A stretch of 64,000 bases of DNA from Allodiplogaster sudhausi (GCA_945643635.1 CALZFC010000045.1:1244001-1308000), one strand, 5' to 3'; counted from the stretch's first letter, positions 1 to 12,829 are shown. Notes: generated by a model not told the origin, from the sequence alone. Numbers and translations are program-made.

Positions 1-769
1 CACAAGAGAAGCTAAAATTAAGATATTTTAGGAAATGATTTCCTCTTGTGTTATTAATGGTCCCTAAAAACCTTAAAATTACTTATAGCGTCAGGTGAAT
101 CTACCCATACATACACACAGAAAAAAATGTTATGCACAAAAAATGTTATGGAAAAATGTTCCGTGGAGATGTTACGCTGAGAAAAACATGTGATGTTTTC
201 GCTCTGGTGAGCGTCGCCTCCTCTTAAGAAAAAAAACGTAACATTTTTTGTAAATACCTGGATGATACGTGGAGCGTTACATTTGGGCATGCACAAAAAT
301 GTTATGTTTGGCCGGAAAGGCGGCGAGCGTAGGGAGAGCGCCTCCTCCAAAGAGCGAAGTATCGATCACGTCCGATCTGGCGAGTTAAGGAACGTCGAGC
401 GGCGACACTTAGGGGGTTCAAACCCACATGTGGTCAACGTTTTCCCAACATGTTTTGCGCGTTTTATTTTACATAAAAACCTACAGTTCAATTGTGCCAT
501 CTGAGGTCAGCTGGGTCAACATGCTCCAAATGTTACCTTTATTTTATTTTTATGAGTAAAGTGCGCAAGTGTCTTTCCGACCTTTTTAGCAGAATGAATT
601 AATTGCTCTGTTCCAAAGAGACAGTGATATTGACATACAACTTTAAAAGTTTATCGATCGGCAGAAACTGCAAAATCAACTGTGAAAGAGGCTTGGACAC
701 AGTGATTTTTCAAACTCTCTCCATTTCTTGTTTTCTCCCCTTCTCTCGCAATTAGTAACTCTACTTATT

Positions 770-773
770 TATA

Positions 774-806
<33 letters not shown>

Positions 807-1095
807 TTCTCTCTTTCCCTCCCTCCCCCTCTCTCTGTGTATGTATCTCTGTCTCTCACTCCTTCGCTCGGTATGTCTGTCTGTCTATCTGTCTCTCTTG
901 CTGCCTGTCTATCGCTGTCTCTCTCTCTCTGTCTTTCTGTCTCTCTCTCTCTCTATTTCTTTCTCTCCCTCCCTCTCTCTCTCTATGCATGTCTCTCGTC
1001 TGTCTCTCGCTCGGTCTGTCTGGCTGTCTGTTTGTCTCTCTTACTCTCTCTCTCTCTCTCTCTCCCTTTTCTCTCTCTCTCTCTCGACAGGTACC
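770..1095. repeat. CT-rich microsatellite tract
   Basis: This is a run of CT dinucleotides with scattered TGT interruptions. All three forward frames stay open only because the tract lacks stop codons, giving artificial Ser/Leu/Cys-rich translations. I do not call a gene here. Confidence 0.9.
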
Positions 1096-1119
1096 AGGAC
1101 AGCTCTCTCGCTTTTGATG

Positions 1120-1665
1120 CGAACACTACAAAGAGACCGAAAGGTGACTCTCTCTCTCTCTATGTCATTACATTCTGGCCAGAAAAGCGGTTCTAATGAG
1201 GTACAGAGAGATGTGTAAAATTCACGTTGAGCGTTGTTCTTGCACTTACAAGTTTGCGTACAAGAGCGAGGAACACGGCCAACTCCTGACATTCACTTAC
1301 AAAGAGAAAGAAAGAGAGAGAATAGAAAGAGAAAGAGAGACAGAGAGAGACAGAAAGAGAAGGAGAGAGAGAAGGAGAGAGGGAGCGAGGGAACGAAACA
1401 CCGAGAGACAGAGAGAGAGACCATATTGATTGATAATTGAGCGCAGAAACAACTGTTTCTGAGATTTGTGAGTTTGTGTGTTTCTTTTGCTGTGAACGCT
1501 ATAAAGAGACGGAAAGGTCATCTCTCTCTATGTCATTAGATTCTACACAGAATAGCGGTTCTAATGAGGTACAGAGAGATGCGGATAAATAACGTTGAGC
1601 GGTTTGATTACACGCGCAAAAGCGAGGGATCCAACTTTTGCCACACGGTCAACTCCTGACATCAC
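1120..1665. repeat. Tandem duplication of a ~150 bp unit
   Basis: The segment at about 1120-1290 and the one at about 1492-1665 are diverged copies. Both contain AAAGAGAC(C/G)GAAAGGT, the string GCGGTTCTAATGAGGTACAG, a following CGTTGAGCG, and end near AACTCCTGACAT. A third, weaker partial copy lies at about 1690-1800. GA-rich simple sequence (1300-1430) separates the first two copies. The array sits inside the TIR-flanked element. Confidence 0.7.
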
Positions 1666-1871
1666 GAACAGTGTTCGTTCTCAGAACTCGGATGAGGTTC
1701 AGAATTACTTTTATACAACATTAAATAGCTCAAAAGAACCGCCTTTTTCTGTAGAAAAATGTAGGATAGAGAGAGACACAACATAGGTCACGTTGAGCAG
1801 TAAAACTCTCGAAAAACCTTTTGGCTCTTACAACCAAATTGGCACAGATGGATTGACCGAGTTCGTAAAGT

Positions 1872-2155
1872 TCTCTCTCTCTCTCTCTCTTTTACTCTGT
1901 CTCTTTTCCTCTTTCTGTCTCTCTCACTCTCTCTCTCTCTCTCTCTCTTTTACTCTGTCTCTTTCCTCTTTCTGTCTCTCTCTCACTCTCTCTCTCTCTC
2001 TCTCTTTTACTCTGTCTCTTTCCTCTTTCTGTCTCTCTCTCACTCTCTCTCTCTCTCTCTTTTACTCTGTCTCTTTCCTCTTTCTGTCTCTCTCTCACTC
2101 TCTCTCTCTCTCTCTCTTTTACTCTGTCTCCTTCCTCTTTCTGTCTCTCTCTCAT
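1872..2155. repeat. CT minisatellite, ~57 bp period, about five units
   Basis: The string TTTTACTCTGTCTC recurs about five times, each time followed by TTTCCTCTTTCTGTCTC and a CT run. The period is roughly 57 bp. Translations on either strand are pure low complexity. Confidence 0.85.
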
Positions 2156-2472
2156 TACATTCTCTTCTCAACGTTCTCTATGGGTGCCGCCCTTTCCATC
2201 TGGATAAGGTCTTCACCATTCAGATCTGCATTTTATCAGTGAGCGGACATAAAGATGTGAAGGGGGCGTGGCTTAAGAGCAAGTGCTCCCCGCCGCGGGC
2301 AAACGTAACATTTTTGTTAAACCCTGCATGTTACGTCGCGCGTAACATTTCGGGTTGCGCATTAAATGTAACGTCCAGAGCTACATGAGATGTTCCGGTG
2401 CATTTCAACTACATTATTGTTATGTTCCAATGTTACGCTCCACATAACATCCTTCTCTGTGTGTATGTATAA

Positions 2473-3509
2473 GCACATGTGCTAGCTACTTGAAGAGAAT
2501 AATTATTGAGAAATAAACGGCCTATTAGCGTAATGAGTGCTACATATGTACATACATACATACATATGTACATCATTGGAACTCCAAGCATTTTAATTAT
2601 TTTGAAGCAAAAGCGCTGTACTCCTTCAAAATGTTCTTCGTGTGAGGTATGTATAGACTACCACTGACGCTGACAGGAGACAAATGTCGTAGATTCGTGA
2701 CGTGAGTCTAATATCTTAACTTTCGTAAATCGCGTGGCATTATTAGATTCACGCCATTGTTTAACTAGAACCATAGCCTGCATGAGTCTCGCCCAGTTCA
2801 TAATGTATATAGGCTTTCTTTATACCAACGAGCTCACTTAACATCATCCTTTGTATTATAATTTAACGGACGGTCTCTCTCTCTCTTCTTAATAAAATTC
2901 TCTTCCGCTAATTCTCTTTATTCCTGTCCCTTTTTTAATGCTCTTTATTCCTGTCCCTTTCTCGAAAGGACACAACTGCCACGCCTGGTAATTCTCCATA
3001 ACCAAAGTTCAGCCTTGACCGAGTTGCAAATTGAATAAATGAAAGCATGAGTGCAAGGGACGCAGAGGTATCATTTACTTTGCGGTGTGCTCACGCTTTT
3101 ATCAATTCGTATCTTTTTTTATATTCGTGTTTGTCGACCCCCACCTTCACCAATAACCATTTCCGACTTCTTTCAATATTCGCGTCCATAATGCATTTCC
3201 TACATGCATATAGTATTTGTGTTGTCACATTGAAATATTAATTGCATGGACGTAAATAAATAACTATTGTAACTGTCCACAATCGAGAAACAAAAGTCAT
3301 ACAAGTAATATTAAAACATGTGCGGTCGTATACGCATATCCGTGTCAGAGTGGGCTCTGACGGGCCATTTTTTTATCACTAGCGCGGACGATTTATTTAT
3401 ATGTATGTATGTATGTGCCTTGAAATCAGCTATGAAGCATCACTGTGCGTCTGTTCGTTCTTTGAAGTCTCGATCCTGATGGCTTAATCTCACATTTGAT
3501 AGCTGTGAA
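2473..3509. other. Intergenic, nothing recognised
   Basis: AT-rich sequence between the left transposon and the first receptor copy. It contains a short palindromic ACATATGT/TACATACA microsatellite (about 2540-2575) and no exon-like open frame. Confidence 0.6.
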
Positions 3510-5333
3510 ATGCACCCCTACGACATCTGGTTCCTTCTGGCGTGCGTTTATTTGCCACCTCTGCTTGTTGTCTATGCTGCCGAATTCTTCACCATTTGAT
3601 GTAATTGGAAGACCGAGTTCCGCAGTCCATTTTACATGCTCTTCGTCTTCAATGGCATTGTGGTTAGATTTGATTATTTCATGCAAGGGCATTTACAAAA
3701 TTTAAAAAAATTTCAGGACATACTCAAGGTGACCGTGAATACGATTGCATATCGCATCCCAATTACTCCTCTTATCAACGAGAGTGTGCTTGGAAATCTT
3801 CCACTCACACTCGCCTGCAATCAGTAAGTGGAATGATCATATCCTATAGCAACTTTCTTAGATGCGGGTTTAAACTTAATGAAACACATTAATGATCATG
3901 CGAATCATATTGATCTTCATCCATTAGAACAAATATCTGTTGATGAAATTCGTTGTAGAATAAATTTCTATCTCACCAACATTCAATGTTGCTTGAGTAC
4001 TGCTGTAGCTGCCAGCCGATTTCTCGCTGTCGTTTATCCTCATAAAAGAAAGGTATTGAACCAATTATCTCGTTAACGTCCTAAAAACGCCCTGTCATGT
4101 TATTTTCTGTCAAAATTTTAAGTTTTACAATTGTATTCCAATTCTCTCGTCCAGTTCCAACAGCGCCTGCTTGTTTCATCGATGGTTGGCTCGTGCCTTC
4201 TTCCTCTCACCACCTCGTGGCCAGCGATTCAAAGAATTGTGTCCATATCGGATAGAGGAGCTACCATATACTTTGCATACGGATCATCTGCTTTACCCGA
4301 TGTCTGGCTTTAGTATCTATCAATCCGTTATCGATTTTACATATTTTCCGGAACTTGAGAGAAATACGAAATACTTGGTTTCGCTTGTGCATAGTTCATG
4401 GAGAGCGCGTGTTCGTGGTTGCTGGTCTCGCTGAGCATGCTGTCCAACGCGACGCTTTACGGATGGACCTTGCTCGTAATGCGCCGGAACGGAAGCGGCG
4501 GCTCGCGGCTCGCGGAAGCGGAACGGCGACTTGTTTACGTCGGCCTCGGCCAATTCGCCGTCGACATCATCTTCTCCATCGATCAGGCACGCAAGCCATC
4601 TGAAATAGAAGGGTTTATGCGGTAAGAAAAATTTCAGGCAGCAAAAATTACGAGTGAATAGCTTCGTTGACATTTAGTGTTTCCTCGAGTCTTAAACTCG
4701 ATTCGTATAGCTAACGAATCCACGGTATCCAAAAGTTCAAGTTCTGCATCACTTGTACTTTTTGTAGCCAGTACTGGGAAAAAGGACTTTATCAGCCACA
4801 CAACAATTTCAAATTCGGGTTTTAGTTAAATCAGTGAAGTTAAAAAACAAAATTATAAGCTGAGCTGATTGTGAGAGATTAGATTTAGAAACTATAGATA
4901 TTTATGCATGTATATTAAGAAAAACATTTCTTTTCTTGGAAACTCATAAATTACAGTATTTCAGCTCCTCTCAATTGATTTACTTTGAATCCATTATCTG
5001 AGTTATGGATAAGTAATTGCTTGCATTATCAGCTGGTGAAAGCCGTGGTGCCCTTCACTGTCTTCGACATGCCCAAGCCGCTACGCCACGGCCATGCTGG
5101 TGAACGAGTTGCGCAGCTTCTGCCACGCAATGTTCCTCGCTTGCGCCAGCAACCGGATCAGGGAGGTTGCTTCCATTCCTTCACTTACCATCTTCTTCTG
5201 ACCCCTACTCTTCTACTCTCTCTTCTCTTTTTTCTACTTCGATTTACGTTAGTGTTTGCAGAAAGTGTGCTGTTTCCGCACGGCCAAATACATCATAACA
5301 ACAAATACGTCCAATACTGTCTTTCCCAGCTGA
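3510..5333 (+). pseudogene. Srv/Srg-like chemoreceptor pseudogene, copy 1
   Basis: All seven exons of the local receptor family can be read: about 3510-3662, 3717-3823, 3959-4052, 4155-4301, 4390-4586, 5033-5165 and 5262-5333. Exon 1 begins MHPYDIWFLLACVYLPP like the intact copies. It has two inactivating changes. A TGA replaces codon 30 (3597-3599) just before the conserved NWK of the first intracellular loop, and an extra A near 5074 shifts the frame in exon 6 before the RYATAM segment of TM7. The intron after exon 5 starts with GC (CAG|GCACGC at 4587). The splice frame is otherwise preserved, so the gene died recently or the lesions are allelic. Confidence 0.8.
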
Positions 5334-7176
5334 GTTTTATCTCCTTGAATATCCATCATCCCATTTTATTGAATAAAGTTTTAACAAAGTAATGTGAATA
5401 AAGTGAGACTGATGTGGATGGAGTGAAGAAGGATTTCTCCTAATTGTTAGGAAGTAATATTTGTATGAACTTCACTTCCTTTTTGCCTTATATTTAATTT
5501 CGCAACTAGACTTGAGTGAAAATAAAAATGAAGCACAAGATATGGGAAATCCATCACAAATAGAATGGAAAAAGAGGAAGAAGTGGAGACTAGGGAAGTG
5601 CACACTGACATGTCATTGACGCAAGAAATCATAAATAAAGGTAAGATTTTTAATGTCTAGCACTTGTTCATTTATCAAGTCAGCAGTGCTTGAAGCAATT
5701 AACGTGCCCAACTTGAGCTAAGTAACAAAGTGTAAAGGAAATCAGAAAACTTTGAACATGTCTCCCACAAACAATGAGCGATATTCCAAAATGTATTCCT
5801 CAAGAGTGACCAATCCTTTTTACAGTCTTTTGAATGCAATTCTTACCGCGATAATCGAGTTGTTATCATTAGATTTTTTTATAGTTTGTTCACCTTTTTC
5901 GAATATATTTTATAAAAAAATAATTTATCTCATAAGCGCGAAGTGTCTTCGGCGGACATTTATTCCTCCGTCTTAACCCTTTTCAACGTCTTCGTGAACG
6001 ATGCGTAACAACGATTTGTAGCAGAACGTTATTGAGTCGTAATTTTGATTCTAGCGCTCCCGGCCCACCCACTCTTTCATGGGCACAAGGTTCAAGTTAA
6101 CTTACCTGGTTCAAGTTAATTTTCCTGTATATATTACATATTCGTCAACCATATTCGTAAATCTCAATGAAGATAATTCCGGCTCAGACAAAAGAGTTAC
6201 TTTTGAATGACACAACGACCCAATGACGGCGTCGAGTTCCTTTTTGCGCTTTTTCCATTAGTATTTTGCTGCGTAGCAATTGTGAAGAAAAAAGAATGAC
6301 AGATAATGTTCCCGTACTTCCAACTCTTCTGATTACCTTATGAGCATAATAACCACGTAGAATAAACTGGAAGCCACTTCGATAGCCTTTTATTCGTACT
6401 TAGTTCGATAGTACACCATGTACTTAGTTATTTGCTTCAGACAGCAAAGAACACAATTTCCCGTTGTTCTATTATTATGAAAAGTTTCTTGCGCAAACAA
6501 TAAGCCAGCCATAATGTGTTCCAATAACAGAAAAGGCGAAAAGCTATCATCCATAATTTTTGATAGATTATAGAATATCTTGCTATATAATTTGCATCCG
6601 GGAGGGTGCAGTGTTTAAAAAGTATTAGGATTCATATACAAACGTGTGTACCCTGAACCGCTTCGTTTCCATTGAAAGAAGATCTTCAACCCAATACTCC
6701 TTAAACCAAGCTTTCCGGCGCATTCTCTCCGCCTTCTCGCAAAAAATGTAAGAAGGAAATGCATGAAGCTGCATTATTCCCTAGCCGCAATGACTTATTC
6801 AATACGTCTTCAGAGTGTGAGAGATACCCTATATTATGTGTAGAATCGGCCTGTCTCATTGCGGAGTTGATTTCTCCTTCTCTTCCACTATTCTCTCTTT
6901 CCTTCCCTTCCCATCTCATTTTATTTATCGCACTTTTTATATAAAACTTAATCGCCGCTGAGCATTTAAACAATCGGGATGACTGACTACAAACAGTTAT
7001 GTGGACTACAAACATAGCTTCTTCTTAGCAATCCGGCCAAAGACTTCAAATGTCATTAGAATGTTTGCGCGGCAAAGAGCTAAAGAGCTAGGAAATCATT
7101 AGAAACATAGGCATAAGCTCAAAAATATCCGCTGACAACCACCATTAAACCAGTTTTCTAGTGGAGATTAACATCG
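5334..7176. other. Intergenic, nothing recognised
   Basis: AT-rich spacer between receptor copies 1 and 2. The short open frames here lack splice-site support or similarity to neighbouring families. Confidence 0.6.
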
Positions 7177-8882
7177 ATGAACCCCTACGACGTCTGGTTC
7201 CTCTGTGCCAGTGTTTATCTGCCGCCGTTGCTTCTTCTCTACGCCGCCGAGCTCCTGACAATCTTCCGAAGCTGGAAGAGCGACTTCCGCAGCCCCTTCT
7301 ACAAGCTTTTCGTATTTAGCGGAATTGTGGTAAGGAGAGCTTTGAAAGCCTTTTCTAAGTACTACACACATATCTTTAGCAATAAAAAATATTCTAGGAC
7401 CTGTGCAAAATTGTCGTGAGCACCATTGCATATCGCTTCCCAATTACCCCGCTCGCCAACAGAAGTGTCCTTGGAAACACTTCGCTATTCCTCGGCATGC
7501 ACAAGTCGAATATCATTCATTTTGATATGATTTAGATTACAACATGAGTTCAGGATATTTGAAAATTAGCAGAGTCTGATAAATACTTCCGCCACGTTGT
7601 TTTCTTTCTTCTTTTCAGGCTAACATTCTATATCACCGGCATTCAGAGTTATTTGTGCACGGCTGTTGCGTTAAGCCGCTTCCTCGCCGTCCATAGTCCA
7701 CAAAATCTTAAAGTAATCTTTGCATATTAATTACTTTTAAATGTATAAGTATGCATATTTATGCTAGTACCCTACAAAACTTTGCCAATATCCACGCTTA
7801 TTCGTTGAGGTCCAGCACCGCCTCGTCATCTTTGCCGTGATCGGTTCATGTCTTCTTCCAATCGCGACCTCTTGGCCGGCGATCGTCACTGATTTCGTAT
7901 ACAAGCCTGAATTGGACGGACATGCCATTCTCTACATCGCATTCCCTCTGCCAACATTTCCTTTCGTCATTTTTTTTAAAATAAATCTAGCTTATTTGCA
8001 CATAAATACAATATAAGATGTATGCAGAAATGTTTGTACATACATACATATGTATGTATTTACATATGTACATATGTAAGTACAGGGTAGACAATTAACA
8101 TGTTTCATGGTTTCCACCCTTATAGGCGCAGAACTTAAGAAACGGCTGCTCATGGCTAGTGGCCTCTCTGACAATGCTGGTGAACGCGGCGCTCTACGCC
8201 CGGACGGTGCTCGTGATGCGCAGATTCGGAAGCGGCGCGTCGCGGCTCGCGGAAGCTGAGCGGCGTCTCGTGTACTTAGGCATCGGGCAGTTCGCCGTCG
8301 ACGTCATCTTTTCCATCGATCAGGTTTCTGAAAACGATAATTTCTATAAAAGAGAGCAATATGGAAAGATGGTCGAGAGATCACCTTAAAAAATTATACA
8401 AGTCTCTATCAAATATTCACCATGTTGCTGGCACCAACCATAAGAAACACAAACTGTATACCGGATAATCATATTGTAATGAAAATTGATATTGTCATCA
8501 CTTTTTAATAATTTTGAGCAAAGTTTTGAAGAATGTGATTCTTTCAGATTCGGTAGTGCTTCTTCCTGTTTATGAAATAATCTTGGATATTTTTGCTTAG
8601 AACAACTATTGTGCTTTAGCTGCTGAAGCTGCTTTTGCCAATTTCGTCGTTCAATTTGCCAGCTCGCTACATCACTGCCGTCCTTGTCAACGAGCTCCGC
8701 AGCTTTTGCCCGGCTATTTTCCTCATATTTGCAAGCAAGCGGATTCGTGAAGTTAGGGCGAAGATGGGATGTCACAAGAGGAGCCGATGTCGTTATTCCT
8801 CTTTCAACACTTCCATTTTCAGAAAGTATGCTGTTGCGGCACGATCAAATACATCGTTCCCAGTAATGCCTCCCGCACTTGA
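7177..8882 (+). CDS. Seven-pass chemoreceptor (Srv/Srg-like), intact copy 2
   Basis: Predicted exons are 7177-7329, 7398-7504, 7619-7712, 7810-7965, 8126-8323, 8620-8751 and 8823-8882. They join in frame to 900 nt (299 residues). The start MNPYDVWF aligns with every paralogue. TM1 is residues about 5-27, followed by the basic loop RSWKSDFRSPFYKLF, which resembles the SxFYRLF loop of nematode Srg/Srv receptors. TM3 ends in SRFLAV, a DRY-like position. TM5 ends in YARTVLVMRR, the third intracellular loop contains RLAEAERRL, and TM7 contains NELRSF. Such receptors are expected in the membranes of sensory neurons and bind environmental chemicals; the ligand is unknown. The intron after exon 5 starts with GT here, unlike five paralogues. 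Assignment to the nematode Srv/Srg superfamily is by motif only. Confidence 0.85.
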
Positions 8883-9159
8883 CTGGTGGCTACTGAAATA
8901 TTGTTTCACACACAATATTGTTATCCTAATATGAGAAATCATCTGTACTTATGTACAGATATTTATATGTGTATGTAAGTATATAACGATTTCAACTCTA
9001 AAACTGTCTTTTTGCTGAATTTCCTTTATATTACCTATAACGCGTTTTCACAGACGTTTTGCTCGTAAATAAACGCTTCATATAGTTTTTGTCTGGGTTG
9101 CAAAACAATCTCATTATTTCATTTAGTCAACATACATACAGACTTAAGGTTTCGATGAA

Positions 9160-10680
9160 TATATTTTGGCAGGCGGCGCACAAAGAACTCGTAAAAGTTT
9201 TTTTCATGGGAAAGTCGTGACCATGTTGTTGTTCTCTATACCCGCGGACGGTTCTTGAAATGCACGACGACCTGCAAGCGGCGGATATCCGCTCGCAGAA
9301 GAGAAGCCGAGGCTCATCTTCTAATACATAGTATATTCTGCTGTTCAGTCCCGCCCAATATTTCAGGTACATAAGGAAGTCAGCTCGTTTCGGGTGGCAC
9401 TGCACTTTGCTGCTCAATCAGCATCTAGAAGACCTCTTCGCACCCATCTCCTCACTCCATCGCAAGTCCGTCGTCTCCTACTTGCTTGCCACCATCGCTG
9501 CCTGGCTAAGGATCGTGTCTTATTTTCAGCTAAATTGGTTTGTTATAGATGTGTGTTTTGTCATCCGAAAGCAAGTTGACTCCATGATATCTCCATTTCT
9601 TCGGCTTCTTCCGCATACTAGTGTGTTCTATGTAACATGCTGGCGGTTGCTGAAGCAGTTGTTATCCATAATCTGAGTTATGTAGGTCGGTTACCCCCGG
9701 TTAATCTTCGCTACAACGTAGTTATCGGCTAAGGTTGCAATGGAATGTCGTCCCATTCCTCTCGTTTCCTTTCCTATTGTCCTTTTCCTTATTAGCATAA
9801 CAAAGTGCTATTTCATTAGCATTGTGTTTTCAATCCCTGTCTAGTCAGTTTCCCCACCTTGGCTCTTCGTGATCGGTTGTCTCCCTCTTGTTGGCCTGGT
9901 TTTGGCCGGTTATAAACCTTTGAAAACCCGATCCCTCCACTCGTCTTCTACATCTAAAGTGATTGAATTGGACTACAATAACAGCGTCTTATTATTACAA
10001 GGTGTCTTCGCTGAGGGAGGTGGAGTTAGACCTGCAGTTCTCCTCCTGAAATCATTCTGTCAACGGTATTTCGTTGTTTTGACAAACTTATGCGATTTTG
10101 GCGTATTCATAATTGCAAATGTTGCCTCAAGTACAAGTGGCTATTCCATTCTTTTTCCAGCCACTTTGCTGCCTTCGCAAAGCAGCACAAAGATCTCTAA
10201 CATAAGCTGTGCGGAGAAAAGACAATCAAGGAACTGGCCAATTTCCGTTGTAGATTGTGTAGAATATTCCATAAGGGATGAGCATCTTTCATTAGATTGG
10301 GAACATAGATTGGGCTTTAAAACGTTTTGATTACACTGTCAAATATAATTGTTAATATTTTATTTTTAATACCCCAATGTGTTGATTTGGGTTAGTCTAC
10401 TATCGGCTCGCGGAGGCGGAACAAAGGAGGGCATCGGCAACTCCCTTCATTTCCCTTTACAAAGACGTCTTTATATCTTCTAAAACTTGCGGAATTATCG
10501 CATTCTTTCAAAATTAGTCAGGATAATGTTAGCAACATGCTTTTGCTTTCTTTTTACAATCAGTTGCGCATCTCACTTAGCTCGCCAATGCATAACCGAG
10601 CCTCATCTTGTCATATGTAGTTTCTTGAGATTTCTTGCTCTTGGTCTCATTGTCTCGAAGCATCTGCAGAAGAGCCTTTA
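9160..10680 (+). pseudogene. Chemoreceptor exon relics, copy 3
   Basis: Only decayed pieces remain. An exon-5-like stretch at about 9165-9360 keeps YPRTVL and a degraded RLAEAER region with stops. An exon-6-like stretch at about 9415-9510 reads LFAPISSLHRKS where intact copies have LLLPISSFNLPAR. A second exon-5 scrap at about 10405-10435 keeps RLAEAE, and a second exon-6 scrap at about 10570-10680 reads SHLARQCITEP and ICSFLRFL. The duplicated scraps suggest that two dead copies lie here. No complete frame can be assembled. Confidence 0.6.
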
Positions 10681-11202
10681 GAGAAGTCGGATAGGACTTT
10701 CGGGTGTCAAAGAAGAGTTTCATTCTTTTAAAATTAGTCAAATCATTTTAACTACATACTTTTGCTTCTCTGACAAAGTAAGATTTTATGTACTTTATCA
10801 GCTTCAAATCCTTCCAGTGGAAGTGTACTCCTTATGAAAACGCGCATAACTACGATTTGTAGTCGACATGGACATGAGTTGACAAGTTTATAGTCTCCAT
10901 TTCATGATCTTAGTTGAAGTGGTCCTATTTAGCTACGCAAACGCCTTGCTGTACACACCATTTTTGACATATTAATCTCTTCCAACTTTTGCCTAGCAAA
11001 CCAATTCTTCAATCTTTTTCCTACACCCTCTACCAGTTGTCGACTCTATTCGCGATCTACGCATTCTTATTGACTGTAAGCTTACTTTCTCTCCCCACTG
11101 CGCTCTTAATGCCACTAAGGCTCCCTCTAAAACATCACCATCTCCCTCGCACTTTGCACTCTTAATAAGGATATGCTTATTCTAGCACACACCATGTACA
11201 TA
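10681..11202. other. Intergenic, nothing recognised
   Basis: Spacer between receptor relics and the Tc1/mariner-type element. I see no exon-like frame. Confidence 0.5.
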
Positions 11203-11404
11203 CAGTCCCGCTCAACATTGTTGGGTCCGGTATTAATAGTATTAATAGTATTAATATAAATAATACAAACTCTAATAGCGCGCTGAATACGAATTTTCGT
11301 GCCATTTCGCGTAGGAGTTTACCTATTTCGACCATGGAGATTACGACTGTGAAGACCGTTTTCAAAAAAAAGCCGAAATAGCTGGGATCTCATAATATTG
11401 CATT

Positions 11405-11762
11405 TAAGTTGGCCGTGTTTGGGTTCCAAACGGACTGGCTTCAACTCTTGGACTACAAAGTGCAAAATAAAGTGAAAATTTCAGAGCACTTCTTACCTTT
11501 TTTGAGTTTCTTATTTTATTTCTTTTGAGTTTCTCATTTTGTTTATGTATAAATGACAGAAAAAAAAGCGAAACAAATTTTTCGTGCTTGCAAAAATCTG
11601 TTCTCAAAAGGGTATCGAACCGAGACCCTGATATTGCCGGTCAAAGACTTAGCAATACTCTACATACGATACAGGCAGATCTGATTATACCTCTCTTTGG
11701 ACAGCGTCGATTGCTCACAAAGGAAACGTCGATTCTGAACACGTTCGCTCATACTTTAGTGG

Positions 11763-11804
<42 letters not shown>

Positions 11805-12042
11805 AGGAATGCGAGTGGACGAGAAAGAAGGAGAGAGGGAGAAAGTGAAAGAGAGACCGGTGGAGCGAGAAATAGAGAGCGGGAGAGAGAGAAAGGAATA
11901 GAGAGAGGGCGAGAGAGCGAGGTGAAGGAAGGTGCAGGTGCTGTTAGCTGACAATGAGAAAAAATCATACCGCAGCTTCAGCCTTGAAACGGTGACGCAG
12001 AGTAGATGTAGTCGACGCTGCACCTTCTTTCGCCTCTCTTTC

Positions 12043-12073
<31 letters not shown>

Positions 12074-12433
12074 GTTTTCCACTAAAGTAGGAAACAGAGA
12101 GTGCTCAGAATCGACGTTTCCTTTATGAGCAATCGACGCTGTCCAAAGAGAGGTATAATCAGATCTGCCTGTATCGTATGTAGAGTATTGGCAAGTCTTT
12201 GATCGGCAATCTCAGAGTCTCGGTTCGATACCCCTTTGAGAACAGATTTTTGCAAGCAGAAAAAAATTTTTTTGCTTTTTTTTTCGTCATTTATACATAA
12301 ACAAAATGAGAAACTCAAAAGAAATAAAACAAGAAACTCAAAAAAGGTAGGAAGTGCTCTGAAATTTTCATTTTGCACTTTGTAGTCCAAGAGTTGAAGC
12401 CAGCCCGTTTGGAACCCAAACACTGCCAACTCA
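11405..12433. repeat. Nested inverted repeat, ~360 bp arms, GA/CT spacer
   Basis: The arm at about 11405-11768 reappears inverted at about 12073-12433. Shared strings include GGACTACAAAGTGCAAAAT, GCAGATCTGATTATACC and CTCTTTGGACAGCGTCGATT. The ~300 bp between them is mostly GA repeat (11768-11920) and CT repeat (12030-12073). A transcript through this region would fold into a long hairpin. Identity between arms is high but not perfect. Confidence 0.85.
12150..12235 (+). other. tRNA-like segment with Pol III B box (SINE-like)
   Basis: The string GGTTCGATACC (12222-12232) fits the B-box consensus GGTTCGANTCC except at one base. It is preceded, at tRNA-like spacing, by TAGAGTATTGG, which resembles an A box. 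A diverged mirror copy lies on the minus strand in the other arm (11611-11621). I could not fold a convincing full cloverleaf, so this is a tRNA-derived or tRNA-like relic at best. Confidence 0.35.
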
Positions 12434-12829
12434 CAGCGCTGAATCTGTCCCCTTTAGCCCAACTAAAGTTCCCACCAGTGCACCATGCACTGGTCCCACA
12501 CCAAGATGGCAGATTGCCAACATTGGCCGCTCTTGGCAATTTGCCAAGAACGGGGCCCAGCTCGAACAGAGCGAGCGGCTTATTCACCGGAAATTCGCCC
12601 GTCCACCGGGGTTCACCAAATGTGCCGAAGGATTTGAGACCTTCGGCACCATACTACATTTAAAAAGTTTTATTCATATGAAACATAAAAAAACCCGGTT
12701 AAAAGGAAACATAATCAGGAATTACTGCGGGAGAGCTGGCTTCTCGCCCATGCCTCTCGATAAGAATAGTTTATTCGATTAAAAAATTAAAATAAACGAC
12801 TAAAACAAAATGTCCTTGATCTTCTTTGC

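Larger units (their letters stand above)
104..2472. mobile_element. TIR-flanked non-autonomous DNA transposon
   Basis: The ends are imperfect inverted repeats of about 28 bp: ATACATACACACAGA followed by an A-rich stretch and ATGTTATG at about 104, and its reverse complement ending at about 2472. Inside both ends the motif ATGTTACG/CGTAACAT and close variants recur many times (about 120-330 and 2305-2460). Such subterminal arrays are typical transposase-binding regions of hAT- or Mutator-like elements. The interior is microsatellite DNA and short duplications; no transposase reading frame is visible. I could not find a clear target-site duplication, so the superfamily is open. Confidence 0.55.

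Noticed and set aside
728..1292. Several overlapping Ser/Leu/Cys-rich open frames over CT repeats
   Set aside because: Stop-free only because the repeat lacks stop codons; same pattern on other microsatellites.
1892..2242. Open frames with RERE/SLSL composition over the 57-bp minisatellite
   Set aside because: Low-complexity translation of a tandem repeat without splice or start support.
11177..11365. 62-residue frame MKTVFTVVISMVEIGKLL, also present at 15376-15600
   Set aside because: It is the translation of the terminal inverted repeat of the Tc1/mariner-type element, present at both ends; not a duplicated gene.
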